This document shows positions 1 to 10,662 of a DNA stretch of 64,000 bases, piece by piece. Source of the stretch: Pseudophaeomoniella oleicola. Taxonomy: Eukaryota; Ascomycota; Eurotiomycetes; Phaeomoniellales; Phaeomoniellaceae. The notes beneath the pieces were generated by a model that was not told the DNA's origin, did not search any database, and saw only the letters and a list, made by a program, of their open reading frames with translations. Each line of letters starts with the position of its first letter. The stretch's first letter is position 1. A program made the translations under genes and the position numbers. Where the stretch lies: contig QWDQ01000078.1 in assembly GCA_003868215.1 (NCBI GenBank), forward strand, positions 1 through 64,000. The letters run 5' to 3'.

Positions 1-60
1 GGGTTTTTTTTGGGTTTTGTTTTTTTTTTTTTTTTTTTTTTTTTTGTTTTTTTGGTTGGT

Positions 61-96
<36 letters not shown>

Positions 97-300
97 GGAT
101 GGATCGGATTGAGAGAGAGTATGATGAATTGGTTTGATTTTGAATTCAAAATGCTGGATGGATGGGTACTAGGTATATAGGTAGATACACAGATAAGGTA
201 GTAAGGTAGGTAGGTAGGTAGGTACCTTAGGTAAGAGAGGTAGGTACCTATATGGATGAGTAGGTACATAGTACGGACCAGAATATATCATATATTCTCT
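1..300. repeat. Low-complexity window edge (poly-T, poly-G, TAGG repeats)
   Basis: A T-rich tract (about 5-55) is followed by an uninterrupted G tract (about 61-94). From about 198 to 250 come tandem TAGG/TACC words with GGTACC palindromes. No coding signal is seen. Homopolymers this long are prone to length errors, so exact distances here should not be trusted. The remainder is the downstream flank of the SET gene that ends at 301. Confidence 0.7.
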
Positions 301-2459
301 TCACGAGAAGTCCTCCTCCTCTCCTTCCTCTCCTTCCTTCCCGTCCCCTTTATCATCATCATCATCATCAAGACCAAGATACTCTCTAACAACAGGTTCG
401 TTCATCCCCCTCTCAATCCGCCTCCTGCACATTCCCTGCGCGTCCTCAAGGAAGGCGTGTTCCAGCGTGCGTAGGTGTGCGATTGTCGTGTATGTACGAG
501 AGGATATCGGAGTAGTAGTAGTTCGTTCTTCTTCTTCTTCTTGTGGTTCGCTTGAAGAAGAAGAAGGGGGCATGCATTCGGAAAACGGGACATCGCTCGC
601 GCGCAGTTTCGCGAGTTGTGATTCGACGCGTTGGAGTAAAAGGGTGTGGGCGCGGAGGAGGAAGATGGGGTAGTGTGGGTGGGTGGGGAGGAGGGAGGGG
701 AGGGATGAAGGAGTGATGGGGTGGGAGTTGTAAAGAAGTTGGGGGGTTGGTTGTGGTGGTGGGGACGAGGATGAGGAAGATGGGGAGGAAGAGTCTGGTA
801 TAGGGGGCTTGATGACGGTGAAGTCGAGGCCGTCTTCTTGGTTGAGGAGGATCCAGAATAGGTAGGGGCTCTCCCAAGAGATGGTTTCTTCCTCGTCATC
901 GGCGGCGGGGGCTTGGTCTGCTGCGTCGTCCTTTGGGAGGTTTGGATCTGATTGCTTCTCAGATTGCGCTCTCTTCCTGTGCACATCGTCTTCTGCTTTG
1001 CTTTTACCAGATTGTTGCTTCCCTTTCTTCTTGAACAATCTCACCCCCGGCGCTTCTTCGCAGACCATCTTCTTCGCCACCGCCAATGGGTCGTCTTCCA
1101 TCATATCCAGGTCCAGGAACATCATGCGCGCTCCGTCCATGCCCTCCTCTAGGAATCCGTACGAGTAGATCATCTCGCAAGCTCCCTTTTCATCGCCGTA
1201 AGATATGGTGATTTCATCTCCTGCCTTGATCACACGTTTGCTGCCGTCTTCGTTCCTGTCAATGAACTGTAACAACGCATCTCCAGTCGTGGGATCTGTT
1301 TCGTACAATGCGGAAGTCTGTTCGAGGGACGCATGATTTGCCATGTCCACACAGGGAACCATGGCATGTCCTGTGCCCGGAAGATCTAGTGCCCGTGATC
1401 GATATAGTGAATCAATGTGTAGCCAATCATGGAATCTCAAACCTTCTCGTCCAGTCACCGAAGGCCCGAAGTCGACAGGATCCCACCATATCCGTCGACA
1501 CCATTCGATAATCTCCGTCGATGATCTCAGGTTGTCGAACTCGCGTTCTAAGGATGAGATCTTTTGGGCCAGGGCATCCTCAAGAGATGTGCCATAAAGG
1601 ATCTCTCTCTCGGCGCTCGAATAGAACGTTGGGAGAGGGACGCGGATGGGTAGAAGGGAGGCGACGTATTGGGTCAAGGGGTGGGAAACGCCAATGGTCG
1701 GTGATGAAGTTGTCATGGACGTTACAAGATGAGTATGCTGGAGGAGGAGGAATAAGAGGATAGCACCCCGTGGTGTCTGTGATGATTCAGCTGTTAGGAT
1801 TTTTCGCGAAGTGCAAGGTATATAGACGGCCATATGAGCGTGACAGAATAGCGGTGATAGAGAAGAGGCAGCTGAAGGCACAGTTGAAATGGTATGTGCT
1901 GACAAAGCTCCGAGGTCAGAGGTCACCGAGACTGGGCTCATATGTGCCTAGCCCAGCAGACGTCGAATAGTACCAGGGTGTACCACTTCAGCCCGTTCTC
2001 GACTGCCGCAGTATTTGCAATGCGAATTCTCCGACATCATGTCCTTCAATGCATAGTCCATCTTCTTAATTCTCACCGATCCGACGGAAGACGGCATTCT
2101 AAAGGGAATACAAGAGAGCAGTAACTCACCTTCCCCCATTCCCCTATCACCTCTAAAACCTCCCTCAACCACCTATCCACCTTCGCATGCTCCTCCACTA
2201 GCCCCAAACTCAACACCAGATCCTTCGGCACCGTCATGAGAACCGTCGGTTCCCATGCCTCTCCGTCGTTGCCCTCCTGACTTGATTCGGCCTTGGCATT
2301 GGCATGATCGGCGGCTTCGCTACCGATATCCTTCACGGCGACGACACCGTAACCTTTACTTTCAGAGAGGTGTCTGATCGTTGTGAGGTTGTGGAATGAT
2401 GTGCCATTGAATTGGGCCCATGGGAGGAAGGTTGAGGGGTCGTATGAGGGGATGTGCAT
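301..2459 (-). CDS. SET-domain lysine methyltransferase, RuBisCO-LSMT/SETD type
   Basis: Two exons, 2459-2130 and 1776-301, give 601 aa. The open frame extends upstream to a TTG, but the first ATG (MHIPSYD) is at 2459. The donor GTGAGT at 2129 and an acceptor CAG before 1776 join EWGK to TPRGAILLFLLLQ in phase 0; this join reads like other members of the family. The split-SET pattern is visible: an N-terminal stretch with GYGVVAVKDI and VPKDLVLS, then DMANHA at residues 254-259 and GDEITISYGD near 296, which form the AdoMet/lysine pocket. The C-terminal part is low complexity (poly-Ser, poly-Glu/Asp). Such enzymes methylate lysines on ribosomal or other non-histone proteins; the substrate here is unknown. 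The 353-nt intron is long for this locus. It starts the window's minus-strand cluster with the Mis13 gene. Confidence 0.85.
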
Positions 2460-3971
2460 TGTTGGGAGAAGGGCCAAGTCCGGGATGAAAATGGTGGGCG
2501 AGAGGACCTCACGGAGAAGGGAACGGTTCGCCTAGATCAATCTTGTCAAATGAGGATCATTGACCAGGAGGCGAGCAAGGGGCTGTATAAAGTCTCGCTT
2601 GAGGTCACTACCTTGGTGGCGGTGGTCGTCGGAAGTCGATCTGGATGTAAATAATATTCTGATTATCTGATATGCGAGAATATTAATTTTCTACGACTAA
2701 AGAATGCTTACAACTTTTTCCCATCAAAAGGTCTCCTACAACCACAACGTTCAACAGGTGTATTGCCTAGAGAATGGCATTGAGAGTCTTTACGTCGATG
2801 TATAAGAGAAGGTAGAGAGTAATGTTACGCGAAATCTTGATTTGAGACTCCTTTGATTTCTATGATTTCTATGAGAGGAAACGGGACTTCGTAGAGACCA
2901 CGATCAATTCCAGTTCCTCGTCGCGAATACTTCATCATACACTCATAACACGTAGCAATACTTCTTCCGAGCATTGCAGGCTCCCCGTACTGGATATCAT
3001 AGCTATGGCCACAGGCTCATAGCCTAAGTTGTCCCACGCCAATATGGTCGACCGTGCTGCCACCACCTCCGCCATCGTCGACTCAGTCTCTTCGCTCACG
3101 ACTTGAAGCAGTTGAACTTTCCAAAGGTGAATCTGAAAGGATTCCTCCTGACTCCATTTCTATCCGCCGTGATACCACCGCCGAAATGCTTGCCGCCCCA
3201 GTTCTTTGTGTAGAGGAATGGCATTGTCGTAGGCTTCAGAGAGAGGAAGCCGCCGGAAATATGATGAACGGTACGGACTATGATTTTGTCGCGGAGTATA
3301 TAAAGTGCAATTTGCTTCTGGCATCACGATCAGCATCGAGCATTATCGAGAGAACGAATGACATGACTGACTTAGGTTTGTGAGGATAGTGTGGTCTTGT
3401 TCCAAGCTTAGAATAAACAGTCGCAGAGTAGGAAGGTACACGTCCAAGTGAGAATAGTTATGTGAAAGTTGTGCCGACTATAGTATTCCTTACCTTTTCA
3501 AATGACACAGAGAGACATAGAGAGTACATAAAGCAAGTGAGTCGCTGCTGCGCCTCGATGACCAAGGCATGCGAACATTGACGACAGCCAAGCTACTACG
3601 GTGCAATGACCCTGCTTCTTCTCATGGAATATCCCGGTCGATTGGAGAAACAGAAACATCGAGCACACGTTCCCCCGCTGACGTCAGGTTACAAGGATGG
3701 GGCTCAACGACACAAACTTGTGGCTGAGATTCTCGAACTGAATGGCACAACCTGAGATTATTGAGCGACGGCATCGAGTTACTAGATATTCTGTTGAAGT
3801 TTGGTATCTTGGTTAATCCTCAGCAGTGTGCCCGGTGGTTCTAACGCCCGACAATAACCAAATCCTTCCTCCAAACGCGCATGCAGTCATTCATATCCGC
3901 TAGCAAAAATGCAGAGAAATTCGAAGTCATATACAAGAATCGACACGCTACGATAAACCATCCACCGCTCG
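2460..3971. other. Intergenic region; possible decayed ankyrin-like remnant
   Basis: No convincing intact gene. A plus-strand frame is open at 3054-3383 but starts at GTG and matches nothing I recognise. Around 3590-3840 short plus-strand stretches look ankyrin-like (for example ELLDILLKFGILVNPQ near 3766-3820), but they are interrupted by stops and frame changes. This could be an old gene fragment or chance. Confidence 0.3.
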
Positions 3972-5779
3972 TCATGACTCCAGCCGACTCAGACCACGTA
4001 AGACACCTCCTAAGCTTTCCCTTGTACCTTTTGGCGCCTGCCTCTCTTCGCCTGTAGCTTTCCTCTGTGCGTCCAGATCTCGCTCTTCTAGTCTGTCGGC
4101 GCATGTGCTCAACGCTCGGTTCGCGACTCGTCCTGCTGCATCTCTGTACTGCCCTATCCGATGCACTCCGTCGGTGAATGCGTCCACTGTCGGACCCAGA
4201 GAAGCGATGATGCGGTTCAATCGCGCCGATACCGTTTCTGCGCTGGAAGGTGTAGATGACAGCGCTTGCTGTAGCGCCAAGTCTGAAGATGATAGTAAAG
4301 AAGCGTCAATGGAGTTGACCTCGAGCGATTCTGGGTTAGCCGGTATTGGCTTCAGATCCGGTGGATTTAAGAGTGACTCTAATGAATGCTTTTCGGCTTT
4401 CAATCTGCCTGTCGTTAGTTACGCGACTTTTACTCATTTCGCTGCCCACTCACTTTTTGATTTGCTCCTCTAATTCACGTATTTTCGTCTCGTTCTGAAT
4501 ATTTTTTGGGTTCGGTTTGATGATTACAGGTGTGGTAGGAGCTGGCGCATCCTCCCTGCTGAACCAGTCTGACATTTCCGACTTGTCAGAAAGGTCCTTA
4601 AGTAGCTCTTCCTGTATGACCCGTGCTGCACGAATATCAGCCTTGTTAACATTTCCGTGTCTGCTGCGGATACTCACCAGCTAATCGGGCACTCTGGTCT
4701 TCAAATTCTTTGCCCGTCGGTATGTCTCCCATGGCTCTTGTCGCACACCACGTAAGAAGTTGTCGCATACGCCTAGGTTCTGACAAGCCTTCGCTTTCGA
4801 TATGCTTGTAGAACTCCACAACATCCACCTCATTATGCGGAAGGGCTGTTCCATGTTAGTCTTTGCGAGGGATCGCAACCCACTTGTACGTACCATTCGA
4901 GGTCCCAGAGTCAATCAAAGAACTTGCTCTCCGCCCTCTCATCCCGAGACTGCTCCTCCGTTCGCCTTTACTCCCTCTGCCTTGACGCATCTCCTTGTTG
5001 CGACGGATTACAGGCGTGTCAGCGAATGGTAGCGCAATCTTTGTCGCCGAGTGTTGCTCTGTTTCCACATTGTCTGTTTCTTGGGACCTTTGCGGCTGTT
5101 TCTGATGATTGACTGTAGCTTCGGGAGCCGTGCTTCCTTTAGCATTGAGCTCAGTGCCCTCATCTTTCCTCTTTCTCCGCTTCGGGCTTTCATCTTGCTG
5201 TGCATCCTCCCCAGATATCCTTCGCGATCGCCGGACCGACTTACCCTCCTGGGCGTTAGGTGTCGAGAAGACCATCTTCTTTCGCAAGCTCTTTTTAGCT
5301 GTCGCCTGCTGTCCATTTTCCTGTACGTCCGCTTTCCGAGATTCTACCTTTGACGCACCATTGCTTTGCGATTCCTCTGCCACTTCTGGTATTGACGGTG
5401 GCTGCACATTGGCTGAACGGCCTCTTCGCGTCTTCGCACGTGTGAACGCGAATCCTTCGATCTCTTCGTCGTAGTCTGAGATGATACACGCGATTAGCGA
5501 CACTTTTGCACGCGTCAAGCCAAAAAGCTCGCTGTCATACGCACCTATCTTCCTCTTCTTCGCTATAGCTGCATCTTCACTGCCTTTCTTCCCTCCGCCT
5601 GTCCGTGCATTCGAGGTTCCATTTTGTCTTCCGTGTTGTGGTCCGTGATGATAACCATTCGTTACCGGCAGGGTGGCATCTTCCTTCTCCTGTAGACGGG
5701 CGCTTAATCTTCGCGACTGCCTATTTGAACTTGACATCGGCAAGGTCTGTAAGGGCTGGCGCGTCACTATAGCAGTCAT
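3972..5779 (-). CDS. Kinetochore protein Mis13/Dsn1 (MIND complex subunit)
   Basis: Five exons (5779-5545, 5475-4894, 4845-4678, 4625-4454, 4404-3972) give 529 aa. The ATG at 5779 was chosen because the upstream extension begins with TTG. The N-terminal half is basic and disordered, with a conserved DEEIEGFAFTR patch. The Mis13 domain follows: RRSSLGMRGRRASS, then after an intron ALPHNEVDVVEFYKHI and EPRRMRQLLTWC, then RVIQEELLKDLSDKSEMSDW, a coiled coil (IRELEEQIKKLKAEKHSLE) and the end LRGLSRLES. In the family this subunit joins the four-protein Mis12/MIND complex that links centromeric chromatin to the Ndc80 complex. Introns are 69, 48, 52 and 49 nt, with branch sites such as GACTAAC. The first intron (5544-5476) is a multiple of three and has no stop, so retention would insert 23 residues. 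Confidence 0.9.
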
Positions 5780-6675
5780 CGATGCGCTCAAATCGTGGTG
5801 GGATCGACGTGGTGGTTTCGCGTCAACAGTATTTCATCAAAGCTCACTTTGCCTGATGATAACGGCAGCTGCGAGATAGTAAGGCCATAAGAATGACACA
5901 ACGAACGCGAGATTTTTTGAGATATCGTAGGTTGTCGATAATGGTGTTGATGGCCAAAATGAGATTTGCGACAGCATTGGGCGCCGGAGGGGTGCTATCG
6001 TCAATGATGAGTTGGATGTTCCTTGGAGATTCCGCCAATGTTTTGGTCTTGGCATTGACTTTAGCGGTTCTTTCCCGATTTGGACATTCTGTCGATAACC
6101 TCACCTAAGTCAAGTTACATCTCACTGTTTCTGATTAGCATTCACTCTCGTTGACGATCTCATTCACTCTCTCATTCACTCAGTTCTTACATCATGGACT
6201 ACTATCTACATATTCAATGTAGGATGCACTATGTGGGTTTTGAGATACAAAACCACTTTTTGTCCCAGTCAAAAGTGTAACAGACGTTATTCCCACCACT
6301 ACTGATAGACCTGTTCATCTTAAGGATCAAGGCCTACTCGTAACTAGTAATTGTTGCCATGCGATGGACTAGGTCAACCTGCGAAATTATCCTTCAATCT
6401 TGCAATGTCATTGAACGCGAATCAAGCCCGATTCTTAGATACGCTTTTTGACGGTATATGCAATCAGATCAGTCCACTACGGTCTATGCCGCCTCTGCTC
6501 TGACACGCATCTCTCAATTCTTCTAACGCCACCCCAATCTTTCTGTCAGCAACTCTGCCAAAAAAAACAAATTGACGTACGTGTCCTTCACTACGATATC
6601 GTCTTCCAGTCTATTGCTAACTTTGGAGCTACCATCAGACCCTGCTCCTTTTCCATTTCTTCATAATTTACCACA
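5780..6675. other. Intergenic region between Mis13 and the BTB gene
   Basis: This is the shared 5' flank of two divergent genes. A small minus-strand frame (6104-5844) opens at GTG and contains a 50-residue amphipathic stretch; an overlapping minus frame could encode a hydrophobic tail. Neither gives a clean gene model or a known family. Around 6120-6190 there are repeated TCATTCACTC words on the plus strand. No RNA gene is seen. Confidence 0.4.
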
Positions 6676-7657
6676 ATGCAGCATGACGCAGAGATTGCGC
6701 TGGACGGGGATCCAAAAGAACGACAGGAGTAGTGAGGCGCATCGCTCATCGCTTAGTATCACTCTGCTGATGCTTTAGAAGTCTACTGGAATCTGGTAAA
6801 TATTCAGATTTCATTATCAAATTTCAAGATGCTGAATTCAAAGTACACAAAAACATAGTCTGTCCGCAGTGGAAATTTATGAGAACTGCCTGTGAAACGG
6901 ACTTCAAGGTATGACAGCTCTATGTCTACGTGGGAAATGCTGATTCGGTGAGCAGGAACGTCAGCTAGGTCATATTGACTTAGTTGGAGAGGAACGGACG
7001 ATCATCTATCACATTTTGCGCCGCCTTTACTTCATGAGCGATGAATCGCCTTACGGCCTAAAACAACCTGGAACCTCTGCCCAGCAATCAGTAATCGACG
7101 CGCATCTGGACTACAACAGAGAGTATAGCAGGAACCGCATGCTACTTTCTACTAAATTAAGCATAGCCACCGACAAATATGGGCTGGACGATATCAATAC
7201 TCATGAGCTATTTCTCCCCCAGGGCCCAGATCGTTCTGCGAATTTCATTGAAGTCGTCAGATATCTGTATGCTAGGGACAGCCCACAATTTATTCGGAAC
7301 AAGTTTGTCTGTGCATTACATTCCGACTTTATGGATGTGTTATCTCCCACCTGCTATAGCATTCGACCTTGGGAAAAAGGCCTTTATGAGGCCTGCCGAA
7401 AAGGGTCCCGGGAGATGTTCCAGGAACTCTTTGAAGATCAACCAGAGTATGCCAGCGCCGTCATCACTAGATGTCAACCGGCAAACCTCCAGTGTTCCGC
7501 ATGTGGAAATATTCGATTGAGTTGTCCAAATGGGGACAGACACTGGTGCGAGGGAATTTGCTCTGATCTTCCTTTCGACAGGTTGAAATGTCCTGAGGAC
7601 CGTGAAGACGACCGTATTGCCCATGAACTGACAGATCGCCGTAAAGAGGAGGACTGA
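6676..7657 (+). CDS. BTB/POZ-domain protein
   Basis: Exons 6676-6728, 6779-6908 and 6956-7657 give 294 aa. The start is ATG at 6676 (MQHDAEIALDG). Introns of 50 and 47 nt restore one frame. The joined protein has the BTB signature SGKYSDFIIKFQDAEFKVHK with IVCPQWKFM, then HIDLVGEERTIIYHILRRLY, which corresponds to the second half of the fold (the YLY region). The C-terminal part has a Cys cluster (CQPANLQCSACGNIRLSC, then CEGIC) that may bind a metal. Fungal BTB-only proteins of this type are a large lineage-expanded group. Some act as Cullin-3 adaptors, but no adaptor partner motif is visible here. Confidence 0.85.
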
Positions 7658-9079
7658 TAATCTCCCGTCACAGGCTGTTAAGAATTGGGCAATGGGACTT
7701 CATCATCACGTTTTTCGCAACATCTAGCGCATCGAGCTCAAGCTATGAATCGTTTCTGAGTTGGTAGGTTCGGAAAACGCGAGCTGAGGGCATCAATGGG
7801 CCATCAAACCCAGAATCAAGACTGTGGAAACAGGACGAGCATTGAAGTCTCGGGGAGACGACAAGGGGAAAACAGCAAGATGAAATGAAAAAGTGGTCTT
7901 ATGATTCTGTCGATTATCTTTTAGAAGACTGGTGGTACACAGAGACGCACGCAGGTTTCTTCCTAGTCAGCCGGCAAATATTCAGTCATGAAACATTTCA
8001 ATCGTCGCTTTGGTCTATGAGAAGAGTATATTATAGCTATCATCATTTATTCTTTTTTTTTTTTGTCAATCATGTCTCACCAAATGCTTATCGCCTTTTA
8101 TCTCCAATCTCATCGTCTCACGCATAACAAGAGCTATTGCATCTAGGCTTGACCACAGATCAAGCTTACCTTGCCCAGTCTAGTCATTGCTTCGTCTTGT
8201 CAATGACCAGTCAGGTTCCATTTGTGGGCTTGACCTCGCCTTCAGAGTGTACACAGTGGCATTAAGTTTCCTTGAGTCGGCTTCCGTATGTTTTGGTTTG
8301 CGAAATGGTGGCTCAATATCACGAACGGGGATTTCCAGAATCCCTCGGATGCTGGAGAGAATTCGAGTATTTAGGAAGCGCAAGTGTGCATTTCGAAGGA
8401 ATGTCTATTACGTGCGATGAATTAAAGGCCAGCAGCGACAATAACACGTCATACTCGATAAGAGTGAAGACAAGAGTTCTTCATCGCCCAGGAAGACCGT
8501 TAGCATAGGTCGACCGGTCGGGGTCGAACTAAGTTCTGGACCAAGGAGAATCAGGAGATGGGAGTATTAATGTAATTACAGTGGTTGGCGTTGTAGACCA
8601 TCGAAACGCGTTGCGCAAAAGACAAGTGACATTGTACCATCAAGAGATTGAGGATCTCGAATGATCTTCCGGTTGTTGGTAACAAATTGTCAGGATCAAG
8701 ATACAGTAAGGACGTAGGGCCAAGCCTGATCAAAGGATCTTGGCAGCCCCTTTACGAGAGACTCGCTCGTAAAACATCATGGACTATGCAACATATATTT
8801 TGCCTTGATTGCTGGCGTCATTGATCGTGGTGGGCGCCACTCATGCTGTGGCTATTGCCTCGCTTCGTTTTGAGATGCTCGCAACTACATCAAATGGTCA
8901 AAGGGTGCTCAGAAAACAGACAGCCCCAGCATCTCCCTTGCAATGACTTGATGACCAAGTCTGTATAGGAGAGCAAGTCGAATCAAGCTACGAGGAGTAT
9001 CAAGGAGTGATAAGGTAGGATATAGTCACAGGCCTTTTGATGGGAGATATCTTAACAAGTATTCCTGCACTAACCCCAG
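7658..9079. other. Intergenic region, no clear gene
   Basis: Frames at 7885-8127 (+) and 8187-8508 (+) are short and match no family. A TAATTACAGT decamer lies at 8573-8582. Just before 9080 the plus strand can encode EQVESSYEEYQGVI next to a GTAGGA donor-like site, which may be an upstream exon of the fragment at 9080-9385. Confidence 0.4.
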
Positions 9080-9385
9080 AGCGAGACTTCTGACCCCCTC
9101 AAAGGAGTTGACAACGACTATCAGCTCCTATTCCCAGACAAGCGAGACTCTGTTGCTTGTTTTGAGAAACATCCAGTCCTCCAAGAGCTCTTCACCCCAC
9201 CAGAAGAAGACCCAACAAATTGCCCCCTCCCAACAGGCCAAATTAACAACGAAATGGTTCTTCCTCGTCATTCATCCTTGCTCTTATCCAACGCGGCGGC
9301 TATACTTGACCCGCCGAGTGCACCCAATGTCGCCGGTACCCTGACAGCTGCAAGGATGATAATGGAACAAATCTTTCATCGTTAA
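9080..9385 (+). pseudogene. Orphan exon-like reading frame (fragment)
   Basis: From a CCCAG acceptor-like site at 9079 the frame stays open for 101 codons to TAA at 9383-9385. Its composition is protein-like (FPDKRDSVACFEKHPVLQ, ELFTPPEEDPTNC, VLPRHSSLLLSNAAAILD, NVAGTLTAARMIMEQIF). It has no ATG start of its own. A preceding exon ending near 9014 is possible, but a TGA sits just before it. I do not recognise the family. It may be the 3' end of a small gene or a relic. Confidence 0.3.
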
Positions 9386-9480
9386 TGTCAGTCATCCAGA
9401 AATCAAGACCCGACTTACTATACTTCGAACTTTCATCACGTCATCACATCAGGGATGATATCATGTACTGTCCTTCACAC

Positions 9481-10662
9481 TCAGTCCTGGATGCTCAATC
9501 CTCTGGTCTTAAGTATCCATGATGGTAGGCCACTGATCTCCGAGCTTGGCAATGCGCCCGCCAGTGGTGAACCATGCTCCAGGTGCTCTGGCCTGTTTGA
9601 GGGCACCAACTTCCTCATTGAATGGCCCCTGTGCTCCAACGAACTTAGAACACCTTGTCGTCGAGAGCATGGACCCAGGTGGAAGGACTTCTCTGTAGGG
9701 CCCTCTGGTTGTGCTGTCATTTCTTGACCTGAAATCTTTCTTCTGAGTGAGCGTCCGCGCGATTTAGACCTCGAAACCTCCCGCTGAGAAGAATTGGACC
9801 TCTTGCGTGTCCGGAGCAAACGTGCTGAAACCTGCTTGGGGATCGCTCGAAGTGGTGGCCGTCGCGGCCTAGCATATTCTCCCAGCGTGCCGATATTCAT
9901 TGAAACGGCTACAAGATCAAGTTCCTCAGGTTGAGCTTTCCTCGCCCTACCCAATCGTCCGACCGGCATATGGGAAGGCTGAGTATTCGCACATGGCGGC
10001 ATATCTAACTGGCCGCGGTACAAGTCGAACACTGACCTTCTGGCCACCACCAGAGCCGACAGATACTCGTAAACATTCGAAAAGCCTACGCCGTCTGCCT
10101 TCCAGCTGGAGGCGTCTGCCATCGACGCAGGTGGCCATTGACGTGTTGTCTTCCGCTGCTGGAGAATTTTCGCATTATCTTGTACCGGTTGAGGGTCGGG
10201 ACAGAACTTAGTTGCATTGAGAGGTCCGCATCGATGTTTTTTCATCCATGGAACCAGTTTGGCAAGGTCTGTACCTTGCGGAACCAATTTAGTTGTGAAC
10301 AACCAAGTCCTCTGGTCTTCAGACCAGCTCACTTCCCATCCAGGGGGCAGACCGCTTTCGACGCTGGTGCGTGGTACTATGGGCGTAGCTGGTCTTGAAC
10401 CCTGTTGAGGATGGTCCTCTGATTGTGCTTGCTCTCTGAGGTCGAAGTTCAAACTCAACGGGCTGATTTGTCCACTCTGTATGATGAAGGGGTCAACAGG
10501 GGTATTCTCCGCATTGGTCGTGGTCAGGTGTTTGCCAGAGTCTTTCACTGGTCGCAGCTGTGGAGTTGCAACTGCAACCCCTGCCGTGTTGATCTCTATA
10601 TGGATCGACCAGCCATCGTCGTCCTTGGCTAGCTTGCTGGTAATGTCTCCGTCAAGAGTCAT
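9481..10662 (-). CDS. Hypothetical protein with a WW-like segment
   Basis: Single-exon frame of 393 aa starting at ATG 10662. The only recognisable element is LPPGWEVSW at residues 105-113 followed by W120, which resembles the start of a WW domain (LPxGW), but the usual YF and second-Trp-Pro spacing is degenerate. Residues about 255-345 are rich in Arg/Ser/Lys (for example SKSRGRSLRRK) and look disordered, possibly nuclear. No membrane segment or signal peptide is seen. The function is unknown. Confidence 0.6.
   Translation of the reverse strand: MTLDGDITSKLAKDDDGWSIHIEINTAGVAVATPQLRPVKDSGKHLTTTNAENTPVDPFIIQSGQISPLSLNFDLREQAQSEDHPQQGSRPATPIVPRTSVESGLPPGWEVSWSEDQRTWLFTTKLVPQGTDLAKLVPWMKKHRCGPLNATKFCPDPQPVQDNAKILQQRKTTRQWPPASMADASSWKADGVGFSNVYEYLSALVVARRSVFDLYRGQLDMPPCANTQPSHMPVGRLGRARKAQPEELDLVAVSMNIGTLGEYARPRRPPLRAIPKQVSARLLRTRKRSNSSQREVSRSKSRGRSLRRKISGQEMTAQPEGPTEKSFHLGPCSRRQGVLSSLEHRGHSMRKLVPSNRPEHLEHGSPLAGALPSSEISGLPSWILKTRGLSIQD

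Noticed and set aside
301-986. Pro/His-rich minus-strand ORFs overlapping the SET gene end
   Set aside because: They are out-of-frame shadows of the low-complexity C-terminus of the SET protein.
3054-3840. Ankyrin-repeat gene on the plus strand
   Set aside because: Only scattered ankyrin-like stretches, with stops and frame changes between them and no ATG start; kept only as a possible relic in the intergenic entry.
5844-6104. Small tail-anchored protein on the minus strand
   Set aside because: The start is GTG, the hydrophobic tail lies in a different frame, and no intron joins them cleanly.
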